The position numbers and the translations under genes are program-made. Of a stretch of DNA of 64,000 bases, positions 36,101 to 46,440 are shown piece by piece. Every line of letters starts with the position of its first letter. Within the stretch, counting starts at the first letter, position 1. The DNA is from CBDCCT01 sp965214995 (GTDB taxonomy: Bacteria > Deinococcota > Deinococci > Deinococcales > Trueperaceae). The notes beneath the pieces were generated by a model. The model saw only the letters and a program-made list of their open reading frames with translations. It did not search any database and had not been told where the DNA came from. Location of the stretch: positions 2,914,001 to 2,978,000 of the forward strand of contig CBDCCT010000002.1 in the NCBI GenBank assembly GCA_965214995.1. Direction: 5' to 3'.

Positions 36101-37040
36101 TCACGACGACGCGCACTTAAAACTGCTCCGGGACGTGGGCTTTCGCTCGATGATGGTCGTGCCGCTCAACGTTCACGACAAAACCCTGGGCGTCCTCCTT
36201 TTCGTGTCGGCGGAGGGGGGGCGGCGCTACACCAAGGTTGACTTGGCGCTGGCCGAGGAGCTGGGCCGCCGCGCCGCCATCGCTATGGAGAACGCGGTTC
36301 TTTACGCGCAGGCGCAGGACCTGAATGAGGCCCTGGAGGAGCGCGTCGCGCAGCGCACCGCGCAGTTGGAGAGCGCCAACAAAGAGCTGGAGGCTTTTTC
36401 CTACTCCGTGTCGCACGACCTGCGCGCGCCCCTGCGGGGCATCGACGGCTTTTCGCAGGCGCTGTTAGAAGACTATGGCGAGGGTTTGGACGAGACCGCG
36501 CGGCACTACCTCGCGCGCGTGCGCGCGGGCGCGCAGCGCATGGGCGAGCTTATCGACGACCTGCTCCTCTTGTCGCGCCTCTCGAGGAGCGAGATGAAGC
36601 GGCAGGAGGTGGATGTGAGCGGGATGGTCGAGGAGATTGCCGAAAGACTCGCCGAGCGCGAGCCTGAGCGAGAGGCAACCTTTAGCGTCGAGGAGAACGT
36701 CATGGCCGAGGGCGACGCGCGCCTTCTCACGGTGGTCTTGGAGAACCTGCTCGAGAACGCCTGGAAGTTTACTTCGCATGAGAGGTGCGCGCTCATCCGT
36801 TTCGGTGTTCAAGGGGGCGAAATCCCGGTATACTTTATTCAAGACAACGGGGCAGGTTTTAACATGGCGTACGCGAACAAACTCTTTGCCGCCTTCCAGC
36901 GCCTACACTCGCCCCACGAGTTCGAGGGCACGGGCATCGGCTTGGCGACGGTGCAGCGCATCGTCCACCGGCACGGGGGCCGGGTGTGGGCCGAGGGCGA
37001 GGTGGGGGTGGGCGCGACCTTTTTCTTTACGCTGGCCTGA
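33138..37040 (+). CDS. LOV-domain multi-PAS sensor histidine kinase
   Basis: A 1300-residue sensor kinase without membrane segments. Residues 37-153 are a LOV domain with the flavin-adduct motif GRNCRFLQG (Cys85), then RNYRKDGSMFYNEL and GVQNDVTER, all typical of blue-light receptors. Five further PAS domains start near residues 204, 333, 485, 614 and 740, each closing with a DxTER-like segment, followed by a GAF domain (about 884-1060), HisKA with His1093 (SVSHDLRAPLRGIDGF) and HATPase (NLLENAWKF, DNGAGF, GTGIGLATVQRI). The frame also stays open to GTG 33054. It is followed by an Rcp1-like receiver, its likely partner. Confidence 0.9.
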   Translation: MKGALSPTPRPAEGSADRLRELEARLAAVHGASHRAELLGALLDAFDNTLVVTDPGKPDNPIIYVNRGFEELTGYRPEEVVGRNCRFLQGLDRDQPAVARLREAVRAGEAVQVELRNYRKDGSMFYNELYLSPIMDDEGRPMLFLGVQNDVTERVEALRELKKARDILETRVRERTQALHTSNESLEHEVVERRRAEREVRASEERLHDVLDHLLTFVAVLDPDGRLEYVNHTALSVSEVTLDEVLGEPFADTPWWRHDPAVQARLRGALQRAAEGETLRYDERVWVGEGRVLTVDFMLAPMTDEEGRVTHLAASAVDITERKEAEGALRESQRFLRSTLDALSAHIAVLDEEGTIVATNAAWRRFARENGGNPDDVGTNYLTVCGVPPAKDADEDEGGARNTPKNSTDAAEDNEGADVAAGIQAVIGGEREQFRLEYPCHSPTERRWFALTVSRFSGPGPVRVVVAHENISERKLAEEALQGATERHRLLVESAKEYAIIMTDSQGRVLEWNPGAERIIGYAEEDVLGQKVDFIFTPEDREEGRPAFELRQAEATGAANAQRWHLRKDGTRFFADGVMTALRDDEGRLRGFAKVLRDSTERRKAEEALQRSEERLRLALETVRLGDWELDLSTLEAQRSLRHDQIFGYDTLLPEWSYDRFLEHVLPEDRAHVAKKFGASLAEGVPWDFECRIAPRGGGTRWIWARGKAYRDAAGKPVRVLGTVMDVTERKEAEAALRESEVRFRGTFENAAVGIAHVGMGGEWLRVNETLCRITGYSKDELLRMTIQDITHPDDLNADLVQIERLMKGEIESYTMEKRYFHRDGRVVWMDLTAALQRGEDGEPRYCISVVEDISERKEAERERLRLLELERSAREDAERAGARLSFLAEASTLLASSLDYEETLANVAKLAVPGVADWCTVDLVDEGGRLERLAVAHKDPDKVAWALELNRRYPPLPETSGGFYEVLRTGKAVLRPDVPDALLAAAAHDDAHLKLLRDVGFRSMMVVPLNVHDKTLGVLLFVSAEGGRRYTKVDLALAEELGRRAAIAMENAVLYAQAQDLNEALEERVAQRTAQLESANKELEAFSYSVSHDLRAPLRGIDGFSQALLEDYGEGLDETARHYLARVRAGAQRMGELIDDLLLLSRLSRSEMKRQEVDVSGMVEEIAERLAEREPEREATFSVEENVMAEGDARLLTVVLENLLENAWKFTSHERCALIRFGVQGGEIPVYFIQDNGAGFNMAYANKLFAAFQRLHSPHEFEGTGIGLATVQRIVHRHGGRVWAEGEVGVGATFFFTLA

Positions 37041-37080
37041 ACGCTGGGCCAAACATCACCCTGAGGAGGGGTAAAGGCGG

Positions 37081-37533
37081 ATGACTCAAGAGGGCAACCA
37101 TATCCTGCTGGTCGAAGACAACCGGGACGACGTCGACCTGACCCTGCGCGCGCTAAAGCAGCACAAGCTGGTGAGCGAGGTCGTGGTGGTCGAGGACGGC
37201 GCCGAGGCGCTGGACTACCTTTTCGCGCGCGGTCGCTACGCGGACAGAAACCCCGAGGCGGTGCCTCAGCTCGTGCTCTTAGACATCAACCTGCCCAAGC
37301 TGAGCGGCCTGGAGGTGCTCAAGCAACTCCGCGAAGATGTACGCACGAAGCTCCTGCCCGTGGTCATGCTCACCACCTCGCGCGAGGAGCGCGACGTGGC
37401 CGAGAGCTACGCCAGCGGCGCCAACTCCTACGTACAAAAGCCCGTGGATTTTGCCGCCTTTACGGAAGCCGTGAGGCAGTTGGGCGTCTACTGGCTCGTG
37501 CTCAACGAAACGCCGTGGCACGCGCGGGTTTGA
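37081..37533 (+). CDS. Single-domain response regulator, Rcp1-like
   Basis: A 150-residue stand-alone receiver starting at ATG 37081 behind GAGGAGG. Phospho-acceptor Asp lies in LVLLDINLPKLSG, acidic pair in LVEDNRDD, Thr in VMLTTSREERD and Lys in YVQKPVDF. The extended loop (LFARGRYADRNPEAVPQ) is typical of Rcp1, the partner of cyanobacterial phytochromes. It lacks an output domain and probably relays phosphate to another protein. Confidence 0.92.
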   Translation: MTQEGNHILLVEDNRDDVDLTLRALKQHKLVSEVVVVEDGAEALDYLFARGRYADRNPEAVPQLVLLDINLPKLSGLEVLKQLREDVRTKLLPVVMLTTSREERDVAESYASGANSYVQKPVDFAAFTEAVRQLGVYWLVLNETPWHARV

Positions 37534-38669
37534 CGCCCCTGCGCGCGCTCCTAATCGAGGACTCGGCGGACGACGCCGCGCTGGTAGCGCTCGAGCTCCG
37601 CCGCGGCGGCTTCGCGCCCGTGACCAGGCGCGTGGACACGCGTGAGAGGGTGCTGGAGGCGCTTCTCGAGGACTGGGACGTCGTGTTGAGCGACCACGCC
37701 ATGCCCCTCTTAAGCGCGCTGGATGTGGTCGAACTTCTCCGCGAACGCGCCTTGGACGTACCCTGCCTCATCGTGTCGGGCGCCATCGGCGAGGAGGCGG
37801 CGGTGTCCTTGATGCAAAGCGGCGCGGTCGACTACGTGAACAAGGATAACTTGAGCCGCCTCGCGCCCGCCGTGAGCCGCGCCTTGCGCGAGGTCGAGAT
37901 GCGCCGCGCCCGCCGCGCCGCCGAGGAGGCGCTGCGCAGAGCCTACGACGAGCTCGAGGCCCGCGTCACGGCGCGCACCGCCGAGCTCGCCAAGGCGCGG
38001 CTCCGGCTCGTCGAGGTGCGCGAGGAGGAGCGCCGCGGCTTCGCCCGCGAGCTCCACGACCACGCGGTGCAGGGGCTTCTGGGCCTCTCCTACGGCTTAG
38101 TCGAAATCCAAAAGCAGGCCGCCAAAAGGGGCGTGGACGGCGTTTTTAAGAAGATGCTGGAAGAGCAGCGCGACACGGTCTTGGACATCGTGAGCGGCCT
38201 GCGCGGGCTTATCCGCGGCTTGCGCCCCGCGGGTCTGGACGAGTTCGGCTTGAGCGTGACGTTAGAAAATTACGTCACCTCGCTCGGTGATGGGCGGGGG
38301 GCGCGGCCGGTCATCTCGAGCGACATCGAAACCGACGGCCTAGAGCTGCCGCCGATGGTCTCGCTCTGCTTTTTCCGCGCCGCGCAAGAAGCCCTGCGCA
38401 ACGCGCTCAAGCACGCCCAGGCGGGCACCGTCATGCTGCGCTTGTGCGTTCAGGCGGGGGAACCGGGCACGCTGGAGCTCACCATACAAGACGACGGGCG
38501 CGGCTTCATCGTGCCCGAGCGGTTAGGAGAGTTCGCCCACAAAAATCACTTCGGCCTTATCGGCGTCGAGGAGCAAGTGACGATGGTGGGCGGCACCCTC
38601 ACCGTACTGTCAAAACCCGACGCGGGCACCACCGTGAGCGTCAGGGTGCCGCTACAGCCTCACACCTAA
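37515..38669 (+). CDS. Receiver-histidine kinase hybrid (HisKA_3 type)
   Basis: A 384-residue soluble protein with an N-terminal receiver (LIEDSADDAAL, LSDHAMPLL, VNKDNL), a coiled coil (residues 125-165), a HisKA_3 dimerisation domain with His181 in RGFARELHDHAVQGLL, and a HATPase domain (AQEALRNALKHAQAG, DDGRGF, FGLIGVEEQVTMVGG). This is the NarX/DegS class. GTG 37515 overlaps the previous gene by 19 bases; TTG 37530 would overlap by four (TTGA) and may be the real start. No cognate LuxR-type regulator is nearby. Confidence 0.9.
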   Translation: MARAGLTPLRALLIEDSADDAALVALELRRGGFAPVTRRVDTRERVLEALLEDWDVVLSDHAMPLLSALDVVELLRERALDVPCLIVSGAIGEEAAVSLMQSGAVDYVNKDNLSRLAPAVSRALREVEMRRARRAAEEALRRAYDELEARVTARTAELAKARLRLVEVREEERRGFARELHDHAVQGLLGLSYGLVEIQKQAAKRGVDGVFKKMLEEQRDTVLDIVSGLRGLIRGLRPAGLDEFGLSVTLENYVTSLGDGRGARPVISSDIETDGLELPPMVSLCFFRAAQEALRNALKHAQAGTVMLRLCVQAGEPGTLELTIQDDGRGFIVPERLGEFAHKNHFGLIGVEEQVTMVGGTLTVLSKPDAGTTVSVRVPLQPHT

Positions 38670-38698
38670 CCCTGTAAAGCCAACCGCTGTACGTCCGT

Positions 38699-39118
38699 TC
38701 AGTTCATCAGCCTCCCCGCCCAAAGCAGCACCAGCCCGGCGCGCAGCGTCCAGGCGGCGGTGCGTACCCAGTTGCTACCGACGAGTTCCTGAATGGTTCT
38801 CTCGTCGTAGCCTTGCCCCAAACGCGTGTGCCGCGGCACCTGCACCAAGGCGGTCGAGAGCCAGATAATCCCGAGAAGCCCCAGGCCCGCCCACAGCTCG
38901 AGGCGCGGAATATCGTGGGACCAGAAGAGCCCCACGGCGGTGGCGAGCTCGAGCCCCATCACCGGCCCCACCACAAAGCCTGTAAGCCGTTGATGCCGCG
39001 CGGCGTAGGTCGCGAACGCCTCACCGGGCACGTTGGCAAAGAGCGGGTAGTGGACCACCTGCACGAACCAAATAAGGCCGGTCATGAAGAGCGTCGCGGC
39101 GAGGTGAAGGGGGAACAT
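38699..39118 (-). CDS. Four-helix membrane protein of unknown function
   Basis: A 139-residue protein with four hydrophobic segments. It starts MFPLHLAATLFMTGLIWFVQ and has VHYPLF, YAARHQRLTGFVVGPVMGLEL and PRHTRLGQGYDERTIQELV, a pattern of a widespread uncharacterised membrane family. A TAAGCT box lies six bases before the ATG, indicating a leaderless transcript. Convergent with the kinase operon. Confidence 0.7.
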   Translation of the reverse strand: MFPLHLAATLFMTGLIWFVQVVHYPLFANVPGEAFATYAARHQRLTGFVVGPVMGLELATAVGLFWSHDIPRLELWAGLGLLGIIWLSTALVQVPRHTRLGQGYDERTIQELVGSNWVRTAAWTLRAGLVLLWAGRLMN

Positions 39119-39124
39119 AGGTAG

Positions 39125-39130
39125 AGCTTA
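39125..39130 (-). promoter_or_regulatory. -10 box (TAAGCT), leaderless type
   Basis: TAAGCT on the minus strand is followed after six bases by ATG 39118. Confidence 0.45.
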
Positions 39131-39187
39131 GCGCCTCGTGGAAACATTCACGAGCACATCCCATCGCTCGAGCCGGATACGACCTGC

Positions 39188-39193
39188 TATACT
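39188..39193 (+). promoter_or_regulatory. -10 box (TATACT), leaderless type
   Basis: TATACT is followed after seven bases by ATG 39201 of the antitoxin gene. Confidence 0.55.
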
Positions 39194-39200
39194 ACGCGCC

Positions 39201-39407
39201 ATGACCATTACAGTCGAAGCTGTTTATGAGGCGGGCGTGCTGAAGCCGCTCGAGCCCATCCCCTCGCTCAAAGAGAACACGCGGGTGCGGCTTGTTATCG
39301 AGATGGGCAGCGTTGTGGCGCAGCAGCGGCGCGCGCGTCTGCACCTCTCTCCGGCGGTTGTACGTGACCTCGCTGAAAATCCTCAACACAGCCTTCTCGA
39401 ACGCTGA
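39201..39407 (+). CDS. DUF104-family antitoxin
   Basis: A 68-residue protein of the AF2212/DUF104 antitoxin family: ITVEAVYEAGVLKPLEPI and LKENTRVRLVIE are characteristic. It precedes a PIN-domain gene by two bases, the standard antitoxin-toxin order. The C-terminal half (residues 36-68) probably wraps the toxin. A leaderless promoter fits autoregulated expression, though no operator is evident. Confidence 0.85.
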   Translation: MTITVEAVYEAGVLKPLEPIPSLKENTRVRLVIEMGSVVAQQRRARLHLSPAVVRDLAENPQHSLLER

Positions 39408-39409
39408 AC

Positions 39410-39910
39410 GTGCCCCTCGACGTACCCGCGGGCACGCGCTGCTTTATCGACGCCAATATTTTTGTTTATCATCTTGTTGATGCTCCCGAGCTATCCGACG
39501 CCTGTTCAGATTTTTTAGAGCGGATCGAGAAAGGTGAGCTCGCCGGGACGACCTCCGCAGTTGCCGTAGCCGAGGCGGTCCACGAGGTGATGCTTGGGGA
39601 GGCCATGACCAAGCACGATTTGCCCCACCGCGGTTTGGCGCACCGGCTTCAGCGTCAGGCACAACTTATCGCTGACCTCAGCAGGCATAAGGAGGTCATC
39701 AAGCTTGTGCGTGCTCTCAACCTTCAGGTGGTGCCGACGACGCTCGAGCTTCTTAAGAAAGCTGCAGCCCTCGCCGTCACCCAGCAGGTGTTGACGAACG
39801 ACGCCGTCACACTCGCCGTCATGGCGCAAGAGAGTCTTACTAACATCGCCACAAACGATGACAACTTCCGCCGCGTGGGCACTGCAACCGTATGGACGCC
39901 GCGGTCCTAA
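39410..39910 (+). CDS. PIN-domain toxin (VapC-like)
   Basis: A 166-residue putative ribonuclease. Acidic active-site residues are visible: CFIDANIFVYHL near the start, AEAVHEV in the middle, and VLTNDAVTLAVM and IATNDDNFRRV towards the end. VapC-type toxins cleave tRNA or rRNA. Start GTG 39410 directly follows the antitoxin. It is longer than minimal VapC proteins by about 30 residues. Confidence 0.85.
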   Translation: MPLDVPAGTRCFIDANIFVYHLVDAPELSDACSDFLERIEKGELAGTTSAVAVAEAVHEVMLGEAMTKHDLPHRGLAHRLQRQAQLIADLSRHKEVIKLVRALNLQVVPTTLELLKKAAALAVTQQVLTNDAVTLAVMAQESLTNIATNDDNFRRVGTATVWTPRS

Positions 39911-40165
39911 ATGGATTAAAAGTCGAAATCGTCGTTTCATCCATCTGAAACTTTTGTGTGTGCTAGCGGAGGCGGGATCTTATGTCGCTCATGCAAGCAT
40001 CTTCCCGATTGCAAGCTGGGCTTGGCGCGGGATGGGGCGTCGGTAGTAGGATGAGAACAATAGAGGAGTTTCCTGCGCCGACCTTTATGAGAACCAGTAT
40101 GAACCAAGCACAAGCACCTGAAGGGGTGGGCCAAGGGAAACAGGCGGGCAACGGAAGGAGCATTC
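39911..40165. other. Leader region upstream of aceE
   Basis: About 255 bases without a gene. A nested stem-loop spans 39998-40034 (CATC..CCCG pairing with CGGGATG around a CAAGC/GCTTG inner stem). It lacks a T-run, so it may be a structured leader or a degenerate terminator of the toxin operon. AAGGAG lies five bases before ATG 40166. Confidence 0.4.
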
Positions 40166-42886
<2,721 letters not shown>

Positions 42887-42897
42887 ACAGTGAGGTT

Positions 42898-42920
42898 GAG
42901 AGGGAAAGACGTTCCCTCTC
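42898..42920. terminator. Stem-loop after aceE
   Basis: A 9-bp perfect stem (GAGAGGGAA / TTCCCTCTC) with a five-base loop, 12 bases past the aceE stop. No T-run follows, so it may be a processing or weak termination site. Confidence 0.4.
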
Positions 42921-42964
42921 CCGTTAAACCCTGCTAAACCGCAGAGCTATCCAAGGAGTGAATA

Positions 42965-43285
42965 ATGAGTGAGCAGACCGTTCCTGTCGCATGTGATATG
43001 AACGCCTTTACACCAGAACAACGCCTACGCTACAACGAGGTCTCGAGTCACCTAAGGCAAGCGACTGAAGAGGCCAAAGAGTTATCGAACGGTTACGCGT
43101 TCCGCTACAACACGAACGAGGATACATGGATGAAAGCAGCAGAATACGTAGACCTCGAACGGCGCTGCTGTCCGTTTTTTGCCTTTGCCTTGGAACGTGA
43201 GTCGGGAAGTGGTGCCGTATGGCTCAAATTGACGGGGCGAGAGGGCGTGAAAGCGTTCTTGACGGAACAGATTCAGCGAACCTAG
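42965..43285 (+). CDS. Small conserved hypothetical protein
   Basis: A 106-residue soluble protein with AAGGAG six bases before the ATG. It has a conserved-looking pattern (CDMNAFTPEQRLRYNEV, GYAFRYN, VDLERRCCPFFAFALERE, LKLTGREGVKAFL) found in uncharacterised bacterial proteins; the adjacent cysteines suggest metal or thiol chemistry. Located between the E1 and E2 genes but less GC-rich than either, so perhaps an insertion in the operon. Confidence 0.75.
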   Translation: MSEQTVPVACDMNAFTPEQRLRYNEVSSHLRQATEEAKELSNGYAFRYNTNEDTWMKAAEYVDLERRCCPFFAFALERESGSGAVWLKLTGREGVKAFLTEQIQRT

Positions 43286-43362
43286 TGGTCGTGTTGCGGT
43301 TTGATAAGGTGCTGCAAGGGATTTAGGCTCGTTCTGTTTTTAGTGACGAAAGGACGTTATCT

Positions 43363-44832
43363 GTGCCAACAGAATTCAAGCTGCCCGAGGTAGGCGAGGG
43401 CATCGAGTCGGGGACGGTCGTAGGCATTCTCGTGGCGGTGGGGGACACCGTCGAAAAAGACCAGCCGGTGTTGGAGTTAGAAACTGACAAGGCGGTGGTT
43501 GAGGTGCCGTCGTCGGTGGCGGGCGTGGTGGAGGCCATCAACGTAAAAGAAAACGAAGAGGCCAAGGTCGGCCAGGTCATTCTCACCGTAGGCGATGAGG
43601 GGGCGGACGCGGCTTCTGAAGAAACGACAGAAGAAACAACAGAAGAAGCGGGCGGGGAAGCGGAGGCTTCTGCGGGAGAGGCTGGGGGAGAGACCGAAGA
43701 AGTCGCCGAAGACCTTTCCGCCGAAACCTCCGAAGAGGCCGACGCAGCGCGTAACCAAGCCGCCGACGCGGAGGTGAAGGCCGAGGAAGAGCTCGAGGGA
43801 GAAGAGGAAGAAGTAGAGAAAGAAACCGACGAGGCCACCAACGCAAAAACCGCCGAAAAAGCGCAAGAGGCTCCGGGTTCTTACGAAGGCAACACGGGCA
43901 AACTCGTCCCCGCCGCGCCCTCCGTGCGCCGCTTGGCCCGCGAGAAGGGCGTGGACCTGAGCCAAATTCAAGGAACCGGAGCCTTGGGCCGCATCTCGGC
44001 GGAGGACGTGATGCGTTACGCCGAAGGCGGCGCACCCGCAGAGGCTCCCGCGCCTGCCTCTCAAGAACCCGCGCAAGCGCCCGCACCCCAAGCCCCCGCC
44101 GTATCTCTACCCGACTTCAGTAAGTGGGGCGAGACTACCCGCGAGCCGATGAGTGGCATCCGCAAAGCCACGGTCCGTTCGATGACCCAAGCGTGGGCCA
44201 CGGTGCCGATGGTCACGCAGTTCGACAAGGCGGACACCACCGAGTTCGACGCGTTGCGCAAGAAGTACGCGCCAAGGGCCGAGGCAATCGGTGCCAAACT
44301 CACACCCACCGCAATGATTATCAAAGTGGTCACGGGCGCGCTGCGCCAGTTCCCGGACTTCAATGCGTCCATCGACACGCAGAGCAACGAAATCGTCTAC
44401 AAAAAGTACGTCAACATCGGCGTGGCGGTCGATACCGAGCGCGGGCTCCTCGTCCCGGTCATCAAGAATGCGGACCAAAAGGGGATTATCGAGCTTTCCA
44501 AAGAGCTTGGCGACTTGGCCGAAAAGGCTCGCGCACGCAAACTCGGACCCGAGGACATGCAGGGCGGCAACTTTAGCGTCTCGAACCTGGGCGGCATCGG
44601 CGGGACGGGCTTTACGCCCATCGTCAACCCGCCCGACGTGGCGATTTTGGGCGTGTCGCGCGGCACTTTTGAACCCGTTTACAACCGCGAGACGGGCGCG
44701 TTCGAGCCCCGCATGATGATGCCCCTGTCCGTTACCTATGACCACCGCCTCATTGACGGTGCGGCGGCGGCGCGGTTTTTAAGGTGGATTTGTGCGGCCA
44801 TCGAGGACCCGTTTTTGATGGCGTTGGGGTAG
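43363..44832 (+). CDS. aceF: Dihydrolipoamide acetyltransferase (pyruvate dehydrogenase E2)
   Basis: A 489-residue E2. One lipoyl domain carries the lipoylated Lys43 in ELETDKAVVEVPS, a peripheral-subunit-binding domain spans about residues 183-222 (APSVRRLAREKGVDLSQIQ), and the acyltransferase core from about 250 ends with the catalytic motif TYDHRLIDGA. Between lipoyl and binding domains is an exceptionally acidic 90-residue linker rich in Glu and Ala instead of the usual Ala-Pro linker, starting with EETT repeats; a second, Ala-Pro linker precedes the core. GTG start. No E3 gene is present. Confidence 0.94.
   Translation: MPTEFKLPEVGEGIESGTVVGILVAVGDTVEKDQPVLELETDKAVVEVPSSVAGVVEAINVKENEEAKVGQVILTVGDEGADAASEETTEETTEEAGGEAEASAGEAGGETEEVAEDLSAETSEEADAARNQAADAEVKAEEELEGEEEEVEKETDEATNAKTAEKAQEAPGSYEGNTGKLVPAAPSVRRLAREKGVDLSQIQGTGALGRISAEDVMRYAEGGAPAEAPAPASQEPAQAPAPQAPAVSLPDFSKWGETTREPMSGIRKATVRSMTQAWATVPMVTQFDKADTTEFDALRKKYAPRAEAIGAKLTPTAMIIKVVTGALRQFPDFNASIDTQSNEIVYKKYVNIGVAVDTERGLLVPVIKNADQKGIIELSKELGDLAEKARARKLGPEDMQGGNFSVSNLGGIGGTGFTPIVNPPDVAILGVSRGTFEPVYNRETGAFEPRMMMPLSVTYDHRLIDGAAAARFLRWICAAIEDPFLMALG
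43618..43653 (+). repeat. 12-bp tandem units in aceF linker
   Basis: Three degenerate 12-base units encode EETT, EETT and EEAG at the start of the acidic linker. Confidence 0.75.
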
Positions 44833-44895
44833 GGGAGGGGCGGCGTTTTCCAGAGGCTAATCCTTGCTACGTGAGAGGTTAAAGAGACAAGTACC

Positions 44896-44947
44896 GAGGA
44901 TTGAGTAACGAGTTGAAAGTGTGCTCGAGCCTCGTTACTCAGTCCTC
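44896..44947. terminator. Long inverted repeat, probable bidirectional terminator
   Basis: A 17-bp stem with one mismatch (left arm 44896-44912, right arm 44931-44947) around an 18-base loop containing CTCGAG. It lies between convergent aceF and the membrane-protein gene. T-runs are weak. Confidence 0.6.
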
Positions 44948-44960
44948 TTCTCTCAGCACT

Positions 44961-45422
44961 TCAACCCCAGTACCACGGCAGCAGCGGACGCCACCAGGGC
45001 GTCGCGTAGAGCACGAGCAGCGTGGCGGCGCCGTAGAGGAGGCTCGAGCGCATAAACTTAGCCCGGTCGGTGGCGGCGCGCTTGGAGAGCGAGTAGCCGA
45101 GCTGCGCCGCGACCACCGCCAGAATCATAATCACGAGATGCTCCGCGACGAAAAACCGAAGCTGCGTGTTCTGCATGGCCGCGCCCATGTTCTGCATCGC
45201 CCCGGAGATAAGCGGGCTTATCCCGTAAAGGAGCAGGCCGACGACGAGCTGAAGGCCCAGCGCGGAGGAAAATACTAACCCAGCGCGCCTGTCGCCGTCC
45301 GTCCAGGCGGCGCGGGTGAACAGGCCTCTGAAAGAGGAGAAAAGCGCCCAGGCCGCCCCAAACACGACCACCCAGCGCAAGATGTTGTGGATTCCCTTGG
45401 TTATTAAATAAAGTTCGGACAT
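44961..45422 (-). CDS. Four-helix membrane protein, cytochrome-b-like
   Basis: A 153-residue membrane protein from ATG 45422 (AAGGGA five bases upstream). Histidines in the first helix (KGIHNILRWVVVF) and in the third (FFVAEHLVIMIL) could bind heme, as in small proteins often labelled cytochrome b-like. No other redox subunit is adjacent. The function is unproven. Confidence 0.65.
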   Translation of the reverse strand: MSELYLITKGIHNILRWVVVFGAAWALFSSFRGLFTRAAWTDGDRRAGLVFSSALGLQLVVGLLLYGISPLISGAMQNMGAAMQNTQLRFFVAEHLVIMILAVVAAQLGYSLSKRAATDRAKFMRSSLLYGAATLLVLYATPWWRPLLPWYWG

Positions 45423-45443
45423 CACGTTCCCTTCTCGCCCCTT

Positions 45444-45449
45444 TATACT
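45444..45449 (+). promoter_or_regulatory. -10 box (TATACT), leaderless type
   Basis: TATACT is followed after seven bases by GTG 45457. Confidence 0.55.
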
Positions 45450-45456
45450 GGCACAC

Positions 45457-46440
45457 GTGCGGGCTTTACAAGACGACAAACGTCCCGTTGTGGTCGTGGG
45501 CGGCGGCGTCGCAGGCTGCACCTTAGCGTACGAACTCAGCAAACGGGGGCGGGTTGTGCTGCTCGAGGCGGGCCGCATCGGCGCACAGGGGGCCTCATCG
45601 GTACCCGCCGCGCTCCTCAACCCCTACCGGGGCCGCAGCGCTAGGGCGAGCGGAGAGGACAGGGAGGGACTCTGGGCGATGTGGGCGTTGGTGGGGGAAC
45701 TTAGGGACCTCGGCCTAGACCACGGCGTCCACCAGACGGGCGTGCTGCGCGTCGCGTCCAACCAAAAGCAGGCTAAGACGTGGCGAGGGCGTGACGGCGT
45801 CCGCTGGTTGGAGGCTGAAGCGGTGCCCCCGAGCTACCACGCGCCTTTCGGTGGTTTTTTGGTGGAGCGGGGGGGCTGGCTCGAGCCCCACAAATTTTTA
45901 CGTGCGCTTACTCTTGCGGCAAAAGGGCGAGGGGCGGTGGTGGTCGAGGATTGCCGGGTGACGGGGCTCGAGGCTGGAGAAGGCCATACAGTTCACACCA
46001 CACAGGGGACGTTTTCCGCTCAAAAGGTCGTTCTCTGCGTCGGGGCGAGCCTTAATCCAGATTTACCGCTGCCGGGGTTGGAGCGCGTCGCCGGAGACGT
46101 TGTTGGTTTCCGTACGGATGTTGACATGCCCTACCCGCTCGCGGGCGCGGTTTACGGGGCGAGGTGTAAAGAACAGCTTTATGTAGGTGGCAACCACCGC
46201 CCCGCAGGTGAGGAGGACCTAACAGCCCCGCAACAACTCCAGCGTGCCGGGAGTTGGTTTGTACCTGCTTTGAGAGAAGCGGCGCACGTCTCCACCTGGA
46301 CGGGCGTTCGCGCCAAAACGGCGAATAACGCTCCCCTTATTCAAGAGCTTTCGCCGGGCCTTTGGTTCTTCGGCGCGCTCGCCGGGCGCGGCTTTCTCTG
46401 CGCGGCGCGCCTTAGTCGGAAGCTGGCTGAAGCTCTCTAA
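45457..46440 (+). CDS. FAD-dependent oxidoreductase, DAO family
   Basis: A 327-residue flavoprotein. The dinucleotide-binding motif VVVGGGVAGCTLAYELSKRG lies at residues 8-27 and a C-terminal substrate-site region reads GVRAKTANNAPLI and GALAGRGFLCAARLS. It resembles the C-terminal oxidase domain of MnmC and glycine oxidases, acting on secondary amines. Its last 29 bases overlap the convergent gene. Substrate unassigned. Confidence 0.82.
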   Translation: MRALQDDKRPVVVVGGGVAGCTLAYELSKRGRVVLLEAGRIGAQGASSVPAALLNPYRGRSARASGEDREGLWAMWALVGELRDLGLDHGVHQTGVLRVASNQKQAKTWRGRDGVRWLEAEAVPPSYHAPFGGFLVERGGWLEPHKFLRALTLAAKGRGAVVVEDCRVTGLEAGEGHTVHTTQGTFSAQKVVLCVGASLNPDLPLPGLERVAGDVVGFRTDVDMPYPLAGAVYGARCKEQLYVGGNHRPAGEEDLTAPQQLQRAGSWFVPALREAAHVSTWTGVRAKTANNAPLIQELSPGLWFFGALAGRGFLCAARLSRKLAEAL

